Shown: positions 1 to 7,440 of the stretch, in pieces
How positions within the stretch are numbered: the first letter of the stretch is position 1
How the letters are laid out: every line of letters starts with the position of its first letter
Origin: an uncultured Butyrivibrio sp.
GTDB taxonomy: Bacteria > Bacillota > Clostridia > Lachnospirales > Lachnospiraceae
Length of the DNA stretch: 19,158 nucleotides
Direction: 5' to 3'
NCBI RefSeq assembly: GCF_947169445.1
Contig: NZ_CAMVPU010000062.1
Span: forward strand, 1-19,158
Made by a program: the position numbers and the translations under genes
The notes under the pieces: generated by a model
What the model saw: the letters and a program-made list of their open reading frames with translations, nothing else
What the model was told of the DNA's origin: nothing
Databases searched by the model: none

Positions 1-337
1 CTAATTTTATTATTTTAGAATGGAATAAATCCTCAATTTCCATCATAAGTTTCATGCCGTATCCCTGACGAAAAAACTTAGGATCAATAAATATTCTTCC
101 GACGTATAATTCCTCTGCGCCAAACAAAACCGCACCACCTACAATACTTTCATCGATATTCCAAAAAGTATATAGGTGATTCTGCTCCATCATTTTTCTA
201 TGCCAGTTTTCCGAATCATAATCCGGTGGTCCACCTGCTTCATTTCCGCCGACTTGTATGTCTGAGTCAAATGCTTTAATTGAAATTTCTGTAAGTTCTT
301 TAATATCGTTTATGGTACTCTTGTGTAAAAACATCAT
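1..337 (-). CDS. GNAT-family N-acetyltransferase, C-terminus cut by window edge
   Basis: A reading frame of 112 codons is open from the ATG at 337 to the left edge without a stop. A second ATG follows immediately (334), and a GAAGGAG ribosome binding site lies a few bases upstream. The visible protein carries the GNAT core: a strand with GGAVLFG, then VGRIFIDP and the acetyl-CoA pyrophosphate-binding signature RQGYGMKLM at the start of the long helix. An unspecific acetyltransferase is therefore clear, but the substrate cannot be read from sequence. It is the last visible gene of the minus-strand run rsgA, MATE exporter, GNAT, GNAT, with 29 bases between it and the upstream GNAT. The missing end should hold the last strand of the fold. 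Confidence 0.85.
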   Translation of the reverse strand, partial: MMFLHKSTINDIKELTEISIKAFDSDIQVGGNEAGGPPDYDSENWHRKMMEQNHLYTFWNIDESIVGGAVLFGAEELYVGRIFIDPKFFRQGYGMKLMMEIEDLFHSKIIKL

Positions 338-366
338 TTATTCTCCTTCACAAAGTCCGTGTAAAA

Positions 367-885
367 TTACACTCTCGGTTTTTGATATATTACTGAAACA
401 TGCGTGATTTCATTTGCCTCGTCTGGATATTCCATATAATATTGCATACCTATCGCCTCTGCGGTTTTGATAGAAGGGGTATTTGTATATTTACAATACG
501 AATATAATGCAGGATATTCTGTTTTATGAAATGCCCAGTCTCTAACCGCTATAGCTGCTTCCTTTGCATAACCCCTGTGCTGGTAGTCACGCCGAATATG
601 ATACCCTATTTCCGGTAACATCTCGCCATTGATTTTTTGAAGGGTAAGTCCACAGTCACCAATCATTTCTCCTGTATCCTTCAGGCACACTGCCCAGAGT
701 CCGAATCCGTTTTCTTCATAACGCTTCATGTTGCGTTCTATCCAATCCCTGACCCTTTTTTCATCGAAGGCATAAGGATAGTGTTGCATAATATCCGGAT
801 CTGCCAAAACAGCATACAGCGCTTCAAAATCTTCTGCATTCATTTCTCGGAGAAATAGTCTCTTTGTCTCAAGAATTACTTTCAT
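367..885 (-). CDS. RimJ/RimL-type GNAT acetyltransferase
   Basis: The 172-residue protein matches the Acetyltransf_3 (RimJ/RimL-like) branch in length and layout: ETKRLFLREM at the N-terminus, an EIGYHIRRDYQHRGYAKEAA segment containing the acetyl-CoA-binding R-x-x-G-x-A signature, and the NTPSIKTAEAIGM motif near the C-terminus. Such enzymes acetylate N-termini of ribosomal proteins, or small molecules including antibiotics; which applies here is not visible. A GAGGAG ribosome binding site precedes the ATG. It lies 21 bases after the MATE exporter stop, so it is probably co-transcribed with the exporter. Confidence 0.9.
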   Translation of the reverse strand: MKVILETKRLFLREMNAEDFEALYAVLADPDIMQHYPYAFDEKRVRDWIERNMKRYEENGFGLWAVCLKDTGEMIGDCGLTLQKINGEMLPEIGYHIRRDYQHRGYAKEAAIAVRDWAFHKTEYPALYSYCKYTNTPSIKTAEAIGMQYYMEYPDEANEITHVSVIYQKPRV

Positions 886-906
886 ATGGTTAATCTCCTC
901 TATTTA

Positions 907-2307
907 TCAGGCAGCCTGGGGAACAGTCAGATTTTTAAGCCACCGCTCCCTGCGAAGCCAGAAGTGAAATATTACAACCTTCACAAGATCCAGAAGCTTT
1001 ACTCCCAGATACATTGTCACAGGCCCAACATTGGTATATCTTGCAAGGATGAACAGCATTGGCAGCATAACAAGGATTGTTATAAATGCATCCGTATACA
1101 TTCCCATTGCTGTATCGCCTCCGGCTCTTGCTATAGCCTGCTGAGCATTCATGATGACCCATACCGGCATGAAGAAGGCCAGTAGGATTACCATGTTCCT
1201 GCAGATGCCTACAGCGCTGTCACTTAATCTGCCAAACACCACAGGAACAATAAGAGTAGTTCCAAAACCTATGATTGTCATAAAAAGACCCAGAATGGCT
1301 GCTCCTGATAAGAGCCATCTTTTCTGGAGGCGTGCTTCTTCAAGTTTTCCTGTACCCAGTGTCTTGCCGATAATTACTCCAGTTGCTGAATAAATACCGC
1401 TGAAGGCAACAAAGAAGAGATTTGCGATTGCAAAGCCGGATGCCATCCCTGAAACAACATCAGCCCCGCCTCTTCCATTATAGATAGCAGTTGTAACAGT
1501 CTCCGAAAGCACCCATACCATCTCGCAGAAAAGAACCAGCGCCCCTTTCTTTGCCATACGTCCAAAGAGTCTTCCATCTATTCTTAAGAAATCTGTTAGC
1601 TTAACCATAAAGTCCGGTTTTAGCTTCACATATACTACAAGAAAAGCTATAAGCTCAAAGCTTCTTGCAATGACCGTAGCATAAGCCGCTCCGTTTACTC
1701 CCATGGCAGGAATCCCGAAATGACCATAGATGAGCACCCAGTTAAGGCATGTATTGATGAGGGTTGCTACAACCGTGATCACAAGCGGAATATTAACCTT
1801 TCCAAGATCACGAAGAGAACTTGCTATAACAACGGATATGGTCATCTGGACACCCATATAAAAACAGATCCCGATATAGCTCACAGCTGCGTCAAGAATT
1901 GCATCTGCCTGGGTGTTACCAATTACCATAAGTGATAGTATCTGTCTAGGGTATACCCTGCACACCAGGTAGTAGGGGATAGCGGCAGCAAGACCCATGA
2001 TCAGTTTAAATCTGAAGGCCTGTCCCATTCCCTTCTTATCCTTTGCTCCAAAGTACTGCGTCATGAATATTCCGCCTGCTGTACAGATCGTATTGACATA
2101 GACCATAAAAATGAACATGACCTGTCCAGCCACGTTTACTCCTGACATTGCAATATCTCCAAGCCCGGACACCATGAAATTGTCTACCAGTGAAACCATG
2201 CTCTGTATGAGTTGCTGAAGCATTATCGGAACAGCTATTGACAGGGCATTTATATAAAATTTACCAGAGCCGAAAAATCTGTCTCTGATTTTTGCTGCTG
2301 TTGTCAT
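907..2307 (-). CDS. MATE-family multidrug efflux transporter
   Basis: The 466-residue polytopic membrane protein has about twelve hydrophobic segments arranged as two six-helix halves, the normal MATE length. Typical features are the N-terminal AVPIMLQQLIQSMVSLVDNF segment, QYFGAKDKKGM in the loop after helix 2, and the second-half motif ARAGGDTAMGMYTD. MATE proteins export cationic drugs or metabolites with Na+ or H+ antiport; the substrate here is unknown. A GAGAGGAAAG ribosome binding site precedes the ATG. The gene starts 23 bases after rsgA ends and is followed by two GNAT genes, a pairing that suggests small-molecule detoxification. Confidence 0.93.
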   Translation of the reverse strand: MTTAAKIRDRFFGSGKFYINALSIAVPIMLQQLIQSMVSLVDNFMVSGLGDIAMSGVNVAGQVMFIFMVYVNTICTAGGIFMTQYFGAKDKKGMGQAFRFKLIMGLAAAIPYYLVCRVYPRQILSLMVIGNTQADAILDAAVSYIGICFYMGVQMTISVVIASSLRDLGKVNIPLVITVVATLINTCLNWVLIYGHFGIPAMGVNGAAYATVIARSFELIAFLVVYVKLKPDFMVKLTDFLRIDGRLFGRMAKKGALVLFCEMVWVLSETVTTAIYNGRGGADVVSGMASGFAIANLFFVAFSGIYSATGVIIGKTLGTGKLEEARLQKRWLLSGAAILGLFMTIIGFGTTLIVPVVFGRLSDSAVGICRNMVILLAFFMPVWVIMNAQQAIARAGGDTAMGMYTDAFITILVMLPMLFILARYTNVGPVTMYLGVKLLDLVKVVIFHFWLRRERWLKNLTVPQAA

Positions 2308-2330
2308 CTATATTCTTTCCTCTCTTTGAT

Positions 2331-3313
2331 TTACATCCATGTATTATTGGCTTCTTTGAACTTCTTCGCAGTCTTCGCCCATTTCGCAATCTCCTTCTTC
2401 TTTGCGTAGTTGCGAGTGTTTTCTGTTGAAAGAGACTTATAGAGCGCATACCTCTCCTCAGACAGCGCTCCACTTTCAATCGCCGCTTTGATTGCGCATC
2501 CGGGTTCTGAATCATGCCGGCAATCACTGAACCTACACATGGCTTCCAGCTCTACGATATCCGAAAATGTATCTTCCAGCCCAGCTTCCGCTCTCGCGAT
2601 ACCAATCTCTCTCATACCCGGAGTATCAATTATTGAAACTCCGTTTTCAAGTTCTATGAGCTGTCTGTGAGTAGTGGTATGTCTGCCTGTTGAATCCGAC
2701 GTGCGAACCTTTGAGGTCTTCATGATCTCTTTTCCGGCAAGGGCATTTAAAAGGGTTGACTTTCCTGCCCCGGAGGATCCTAAAAGGGCGATGGTAATTC
2801 CGCTCTTCATGTACTCTGAAAGCTCTTCAAGTCCTATATCATAGAGAGCACAGATAGCATGAACTCTCACTTTGTCGGATATAGTCTCCACCTCCCTTAC
2901 ATATCTGCCCACATTGCTGCACAGATCTGATTTGGTCAAAAGAACTACCGGCACAGATCCCCCCTGCAGCACAACACTGACATATCTGGCTATCCTGTTA
3001 TAGCTATAGTCCTCATTGAGTGACGTAATGATAAAAGTGTAATCTGCATTGGCCAGCATATACTGCATTGTGCAGCTCTTTGCCTGATCAGGTCTCTGTA
3101 AAAAGCTCTTTCTGTCACACACAGACTCTATTACAGAATCGCCGATCGGGTTGTAGTTAAATATCACATAGTCCCCCACAACAGGGAGCTGACTGGCCGT
3201 AGTCTCCCTAAAACTCCCCTTTAGTTTTGCGGGTACTTCTTTTCCCTGAAAGCTAATGGTGTAAGTGTTTTTTGTATCTCAGAAATTCTTCCTCTGTTCT
3301 CATTATCATTCAT
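2331..3313 (-). CDS. rsgA: Ribosome small-subunit-dependent GTPase RsgA, frameshifted near N-terminus
   Basis: RsgA is a circularly permuted GTPase that checks late 30S subunit maturation. The GTPase motifs appear in permuted order: LTKSDL (G4), GSSGAGKST (G1), RHTTTH (G2) and DTPGMRE (G3), followed by the zinc knuckle CRFSDCRH...EPGC. The long uninterrupted frame begins only at MGDYV (3179), which would delete the OB-fold. Upstream in the same frame lie OB-fold-like residues YTISFQGKEVPAKLKGSF and LPVVGDYV, and the natural start with a GGAG site 8 bases away is the ATG at 3313, in a different frame (MNDNENRGRISEIQK). The two join by a one-base shift at a run of six A (3268-3273). With the shift restored the protein would be 327 residues, normal for the family. 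It is either a mutation, a sequencing error or, less likely, recoding. Confidence 0.85.
3268..3273 (-). other. A6 run at the rsgA frameshift
   Basis: On the coding strand the sequence reads CAA AAA ACA in the frame of the ATG at 3313, which then meets a TAA stop after 30 codons. One extra A, or a -1 slip on the AAA codon, gives CAA AAA AAC ACT TAC (Q-K-N-T-Y), which continues straight into the OB-fold of RsgA. The run is short for transcriptional slippage and is not a canonical tandem slippery heptamer, because the second codon would re-pair poorly. Confidence 0.7.
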
Positions 3314-3401
3314 TGTCTTGTCTCCATTTTTTTATTGTTAATGTCATTTGCCGCATCTGCTTGGAGACCCTGTTTATGAAAATATTGCTGAAAATGCATA
3401 G

Positions 3402-3430
3402 AAAAAGCCGTGACCAGGACGCCACGGCTT
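3402..3430 (-). terminator. Intrinsic terminator after the 29-residue ORF
   Basis: On the minus strand AAGCCGTG and CACGGCTT form a perfect 8-bp stem with a 10-base loop, followed by a run of T. It ends the small-ORF transcript 48 bases after that ORF's stop and lies about 90 bases before the rsgA start. Confidence 0.85.
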
Positions 3431-3478
3431 AAAACGCAAAAATGCAAATTGTCATATAATGAAAGAAGTAAAAGTTGA

Positions 3479-3568
3479 TTATGACTCTTCCATATAATAC
3501 TCATAAACCGAGGGTCTCATACTATATTCAGTTACAATCTCTGTTCCGGTTATTTTCATCTCAAACAT
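3479..3568 (-). CDS. 29-residue small protein or peptide, unknown function
   Basis: The ORF runs from ATG at 3568 to TAA at 3479 and encodes 29 residues, starting MFEMKITGTEIVTEYS and ending SVYEYYMEES. I do not recognise it. An exceptionally strong AAGGAGG site sits 11 bases upstream of the first ATG; the inner ATG (fourth codon) is too far away to be preferred. The peptide has no Cys, no signal peptide and no hydrophobic segment, is net acidic, and is Tyr-rich toward its C-terminus. It has a dedicated promoter (3668-3696), tandem upstream operator-like repeats (3699-3731) matching those of the LytTR operon, and its own terminator. A signal peptide precursor, a small regulatory protein or a leader peptide for rsgA are all possible. 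No peptide-modifying or exporting enzyme is adjacent. Confidence 0.65.
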   Translation of the reverse strand: MFEMKITGTEIVTEYSMRPSVYEYYMEES

Positions 3569-3667
3569 AAATATGATTACCTCCTTCCGTATGACATCCC
3601 ACTAAGCTCGAAAGAACCTCGTTAAGTGGTCTGCACATCGCTTTTCTTTAAGATTTATTACTCCTAG

Positions 3668-3731
3668 AGTTTATCAATAATACATATACATATCAATATT
3701 TACACTGATTTGGATACTTTTTGCACTGAAT
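3668..3731 (-). promoter_or_regulatory. Promoter of the 29-residue ORF with tandem LytTR-like half-sites
   Basis: The minus strand shows a -35 TTGATA (3691-3696), a 17-base spacer and a -10 TAAACT (3668-3673). Directly upstream are two direct half-sites, reading on the plus strand TTTACACTGATTT and TTTGCACTGAATT, whose CACTGA cores start at 3703 and 3724, exactly 21 bp apart. The position just upstream of the -35 box suits an activator. The leader of about 90 bases contains an imperfect hairpin (CCACT/AGTGG arms, about 3603-3633) just before the ribosome binding site. Confidence 0.65.
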
Positions 3732-4412
3732 TCATTTATTCCGCGAGAATAGCATATCCGCTGTCTTTTCCAGCTCGCGTCTTTCCTGCGTATCATCGTA
3801 TGATTTTTCCCTGTCGTCAATGCCCCTAACCACATCTATAGAAAAGAGTCCGTCCTTATTGCAGTAGAAAAAGATTTTCATTACCCCGGAAATTTTAAAA
3901 TGCGCCTCGGCATTTCCTTCAGGGTAGAGCTTTACCATCTGGATGCTGTTCGTGGACGTGGCTGCGATAAATGAAATGTAATGGAGCTTGGTCATCTCGT
4001 GATCAATTCTGACATAGTACTCATCCTCAATACGTTCTATGAAGATCATATGGTTTTCATCTGAGTTTTCTGCCTCTTCCGGAAGGAGCTGCACTCCATG
4101 GCACTGTATGACAGCATCACCCATGGCATGTACAGCATTCCCACATATGGGACATACATAAAACTTGGACCTGAGCATATTTGCAGATACGTTTTCGTTC
4201 TTTATCATGTTTCCTGAAATCAGTTCAGTAACTGAAATCTGAAAAGCATCGGCAATAGGCTCTAAAAGAGCTATGTCAGGATATCCTTTTCCGTTTTCCC
4301 ATTTACTGACTGTTTTATCGGTCACTCCAAGATGATCGGCAAGCTGAAGCTGTGTCATATTCTTCTGCTTACGCATCTCCTTTATCACTTCACCTGTTAC
4401 ATACTGGTTCAT
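3732..4412 (-). CDS. XRE-family regulator with C-terminal superoxide-reductase-like domain
   Basis: From the ATG at 4412 the protein has 226 residues. I chose this start because GGAGG lies 6 bases before it, and the longer frame from 4427 would translate that site itself. Residues about 8-62 form an XRE helix-turn-helix (MTQLQLADHLGVTDKTVSKWE). Next comes a Cys cluster (CPICGN, then C-H-G) that may bind metal. The C-terminal part resembles the desulfoferrodoxin/neelaredoxin iron domain: DHEMTKLHYISF matches the family's H-P-M-T-x-x-H-Y-I, and YCNKDGLF matches C-N-x-H-G. The last His ligand is replaced by Asp, so enzymatic superoxide reduction is doubtful and a redox- or metal-sensing role is plausible. 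It lies between the binding-protein operon and the small-peptide unit. Confidence 0.85.
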   Translation of the reverse strand: MNQYVTGEVIKEMRKQKNMTQLQLADHLGVTDKTVSKWENGKGYPDIALLEPIADAFQISVTELISGNMIKNENVSANMLRSKFYVCPICGNAVHAMGDAVIQCHGVQLLPEEAENSDENHMIFIERIEDEYYVRIDHEMTKLHYISFIAATSTNSIQMVKLYPEGNAEAHFKISGVMKIFFYCNKDGLFSIDVVRGIDDREKSYDDTQERRELEKTADMLFSRNK

Positions 4413-4430
4413 AATCTCCCTCCTCATCAG

Positions 4431-4453
4431 TACATTAGTAATATCTAAATGTA
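4431..4453. promoter_or_regulatory. Inverted repeat before the XRE gene
   Basis: TACATT and AATGTA form a 6-bp inverted repeat with an 11-base centre, 19-41 bases upstream of the chosen XRE start. An autoregulatory operator is a reasonable guess, but the region is AT-rich and the arms are short. The rest of the 98 bases between the XRE and binding-protein genes shows no clear terminator. Confidence 0.3.
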
Positions 4454-4510
4454 ATGATATATCGGAGCTTTCATTTTAACCATCCACGGAAAGTAGAGTG
4501 CTACACACAC

Positions 4511-5821
4511 CTACCGTAACGTATTTCTTGATATCTTCTGAACTCTGGCTGCGGCGGCTTCCGGGGTGATCTCGTCTTTTGCCAGATCTGCAAGGGCATC
4601 TCGAACAGCTATGTAAAGGTCTTCATAAGGTATTATCCTTGATCCTGCTACATTTGTCTCGCCATTTTCTATGATATATTCAAGGTTCTTTTGACCATCC
4701 TCATTAAGCCCATGAACCTTAAGTTCCATGTCAGCCCTGGAGGGCATGTACTCAAGATACTGATTTACCAGCAGCTCTTGTCCCTCATTCACAAGGTAAT
4801 CCATCCATCTAAATGCTGCTTCCTTATTCTTCGATTCAGGATTCATGCAGAGGATCACATCTGTAGCCGCTGTCACCGGCGCAATCTTTCCATCGCCATT
4901 CCAGTCAATAAGGAAAACTTCATGATCTGCACCTTCACTATGGAAATTATCATAGGTTTTTTCATCCTGAAGAGTGTACATGTTCATGGCCCAGGAACCA
5001 TTTGCAAACATCGGAATGCTTCCCTGACGCTGAAACATGTCATTTACATCATCGTACAGCGTCATTTTTATGGCTCTGTCCTGAAACACGCCATTACTAA
5101 AACTCTCCTGCCATATCCTGAAGGATTCTATGATAGGCTCCGTTTCAAAGGATGCCCTGCCTTCAATGGCATCATACAGTGCATCCCTGTCACAGTCCGC
5201 TGCTATTGACATCCATATATCCTGATCAAGCCATGAATCCTTAGCTCCGATTGCCAGTGGATAGCTGCCATTTTCCCGTAGCTTATTGCAGGTTTCAAGC
5301 ATTTCCTGATAGTTTGATGGTACGCTGCAGCCATATTCCTTAAGCATATTAACATCTGCCCAGAGGTATCCGGCGTAGGTCTGTCCCAGAGGAAGCCCAT
5401 AAATATTCCCGTTTTCATCACTTACATTCTCTATGCAGGAGCCTAAGAACTTATTCTGCCAGCCGGCTCCCCAGGCCTTGATGCAATATGGCGTAAGTTC
5501 TTCCTCGAATGCCCTGGTGGTATCAAAATCCGTACCGGTAGCGATGCCAAACACATCAGGACCGCTGCTTCCCATCAGCTTTACCCTGAGATGGTTCTGG
5601 TAATCCCCCGAACCTTCACAGATATATTTGATCCTGATATCAGGATTTTCTTTTTCAAAAGACTCTATGATCTTGTAGATAGGACTGTCAGGACCGTAAT
5701 CTGCCGGATTCCAGGTCATGAAGGTTACGGTAGTTACTCCTTTACCTTCTCCTGCACTGCAGCCAGCGATAGACGCTGCGTATATGACTATGGATAATAA
5801 AAACAATGCTACTCGTTTCAT
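4511..5821 (-). CDS. Lipoprotein extracellular solute-binding protein (SBP_bac_1-like, sugar type)
   Basis: The 436-residue protein begins with a lipoprotein signal peptide (MKRVALFLLSIVIYAASIAGC, lipobox S-I-A-G-C with the lipidated Cys at residue 21). The mature part resembles family 1 extracellular solute-binding proteins of carbohydrate ABC transporters: VTFMTWNP, an IIESFEKENPDIRIKY segment, GSSGPDVFG, and MFANGSWAMNMY in the C-terminal lobe. Its ATG overlaps the stop of the histidine kinase gene (ATGA), implying translational coupling. No ABC permease or ATPase for such a substrate is encoded nearby. Together with the kinase and LytTR regulator it looks like the ligand-receiving part of a sensor rather than an importer, although it could also feed a distant transporter. 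Confidence 0.9.
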   Translation of the reverse strand: MKRVALFLLSIVIYAASIAGCSAGEGKGVTTVTFMTWNPADYGPDSPIYKIIESFEKENPDIRIKYICEGSGDYQNHLRVKLMGSSGPDVFGIATGTDFDTTRAFEEELTPYCIKAWGAGWQNKFLGSCIENVSDENGNIYGLPLGQTYAGYLWADVNMLKEYGCSVPSNYQEMLETCNKLRENGSYPLAIGAKDSWLDQDIWMSIAADCDRDALYDAIEGRASFETEPIIESFRIWQESFSNGVFQDRAIKMTLYDDVNDMFQRQGSIPMFANGSWAMNMYTLQDEKTYDNFHSEGADHEVFLIDWNGDGKIAPVTAATDVILCMNPESKNKEAAFRWMDYLVNEGQELLVNQYLEYMPSRADMELKVHGLNEDGQKNLEYIIENGETNVAGSRIIPYEDLYIAVRDALADLAKDEITPEAAAARVQKISRNTLR

Positions 5822-7434
5822 ATGATCATTCTCACTTTAAACTTATTGTCCTCAGCAATATATCTTATTTCACTGTTTGTCTTCTGTACAAAATCCAGAA
5901 CGCTGCGGGTTCCGATGCCATGCCCAACTTCGTTTGTGATCGGGTATCCATCTTCATTAAGCTCTGCTTTTCCATCGCAGGAATTAACGATTTCAAACAG
6001 GAGCTGTTTTTTAAACTTGGCTGTAATCTCGATAAAGCGGTCGTTCTCGGTCACCTTTTCGCAGGCGTGGATGGCATTCTCAAAAAGGTTACTTATCGCA
6101 ATGGCAAGCTGCATCTCATCAACACCCGGATTGTAAGGGATATTTGCAGACACGTTTACCTTAATGTTATTTTTCTCTGCAGCTGTTACATAATGCGTGA
6201 TAGCTGCATTGACTGTGGGATTCTCACAGTACCGCTGGCCGGAACGAGGTTCCTGGGACAGCCTTTCCTCAAGGCATTTCCTGGCTTCCTCCACTTTACC
6301 ATCCTGGATCAGGGATAGAATAAGAGCTTCAAAATGTCTCCTGTCATGTCGCATTGCCCTGTCCTGACTGAGCATTTCTTCTGTGGCGCCAAGTCGCTCC
6401 TTCATGCTGTCTGCCGCCATTTCCAGCATGGCAGCATCTGCTTTTAGCTTATATTCCCGTTGTTTAAGAGCAGTCGTGTCCACCAGAGCATACAGCTTTC
6501 CAATAAGTTCACCATCTGCATAAAGCTCTTTTTCTTCCGGAGAAAAGAATCTTTCGCCTATTGCCAGCGTATCCCCTTTTACGATAGCCTCCCTAAGCCG
6601 CTCCACAACACCTTCCGCATCCTTTGTTACCTCCGGAAACAGCTCTTTTACGTGCTCGTTGTAGTACTGAAGCCTTCCATCCGGGTCCACAGCTATAACA
6701 CCTTCAGAGAGCCTGTCCACAATATATTCCCTTGCCATGTCGATAATTCCCAAAAGGTTATATCTGAATATTGCAATGAACATGGAGATCGTGACTGCCA
6801 CATTTCCAAATACAGATATGTCAAAAAAGTATGTGACAAAGAATATATGTGAGATCTGGCAGATGAAAAGAACTGCCTCAATGAGGAACCCGGCAATTAT
6901 TATCATCGCTCGTTTTTTTGCAATTTTGCCCCTGTAGCTTTTCAGACTCTTAAACAGCAGGTAAAACACAACTATAATAACAGCGGCCTGAGACTGCATA
7001 AACACCTGATGTACAATGCCGCTTCTATGCAAAAGAACTGGGAAAAGCCCATCCTTATCAAACCAGGTCTTTGAATAATAGAGATTGTGGCTTTCCAGTG
7101 TGAAGACAAAAATATAGACCAACACGTTAAACAATACAAATGCTCTTACCAAAAGCTTATGAACCCTTATATGACAAAGCTCTACCGTAAACATAAAAAG
7201 AGAGAATATGATCCATACTCTCCCGGCATACGAAAATTTCAACGCAGCAATATATTCATCCTCTGTTTTCGATAAAAGTTCCAAAAGGTAGCCTGTATTG
7301 TTTACCAGCATCACCATGCAATTAATGAAAAGATATCCATGAAGCTTGTTCTTAAGGTTCCTAAAAACAATGAACCCTTCAAGGAACATGGCGAATATAC
7401 TGATAATCATGGCGCCTAAAAGAAAATCATGCAT
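5818..7434 (-). CDS. 7TM sensor histidine kinase with PAS-like and GHKL ATPase domains
   Basis: The 538-residue protein has seven hydrophobic segments in residues about 4-227, as in the histidine kinase N-terminal 7TM class. A PAS-like region follows (about 236-330, VDRLSEGVIAVDPDGRLQYYN), then a coiled coil and a phosphoacceptor segment of the AgrC/LytS-like kind, MRHDRRHFEAL (His363 or His367). The C-terminus is a GHKL ATPase: N-box SNLFENAIHA (about 448-457) and G-box GHGIG (about 504-508). It starts 6 bases after the response regulator stop, with a GGAG site inside that gene's last codons, and overlaps the binding-protein start by 4 bases. It probably phosphorylates the LytTR regulator upstream. 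The ligand is unknown; the binding protein is the obvious candidate input. Confidence 0.92.
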   Translation of the reverse strand: MHDFLLGAMIISIFAMFLEGFIVFRNLKNKLHGYLFINCMVMLVNNTGYLLELLSKTEDEYIAALKFSYAGRVWIIFSLFMFTVELCHIRVHKLLVRAFVLFNVLVYIFVFTLESHNLYYSKTWFDKDGLFPVLLHRSGIVHQVFMQSQAAVIIVVFYLLFKSLKSYRGKIAKKRAMIIIAGFLIEAVLFICQISHIFFVTYFFDISVFGNVAVTISMFIAIFRYNLLGIIDMAREYIVDRLSEGVIAVDPDGRLQYYNEHVKELFPEVTKDAEGVVERLREAIVKGDTLAIGERFFSPEEKELYADGELIGKLYALVDTTALKQREYKLKADAAMLEMAADSMKERLGATEEMLSQDRAMRHDRRHFEALILSLIQDGKVEEARKCLEERLSQEPRSGQRYCENPTVNAAITHYVTAAEKNNIKVNVSANIPYNPGVDEMQLAIAISNLFENAIHACEKVTENDRFIEITAKFKKQLLFEIVNSCDGKAELNEDGYPITNEVGHGIGTRSVLDFVQKTNSEIRYIAEDNKFKVRMII

Positions 7435-7440
7435 TAGTCT

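Noticed and set aside
3310..3504. Minus-strand ORF of 64 codons
   Set aside because: It runs through the terminator stem and the rsgA ribosome binding site, has no good ribosome binding site of its own, and its composition is not protein-like.
4691..5209. Plus-strand ORF of 172 codons
   Set aside because: It lies wholly antisense to the well-supported solute-binding protein gene and resembles no protein family.
5806..6318. Plus-strand ORF of 170 codons
   Set aside because: Antisense shadow of the 7TM histidine kinase; no promoter or ribosome binding site was evident.
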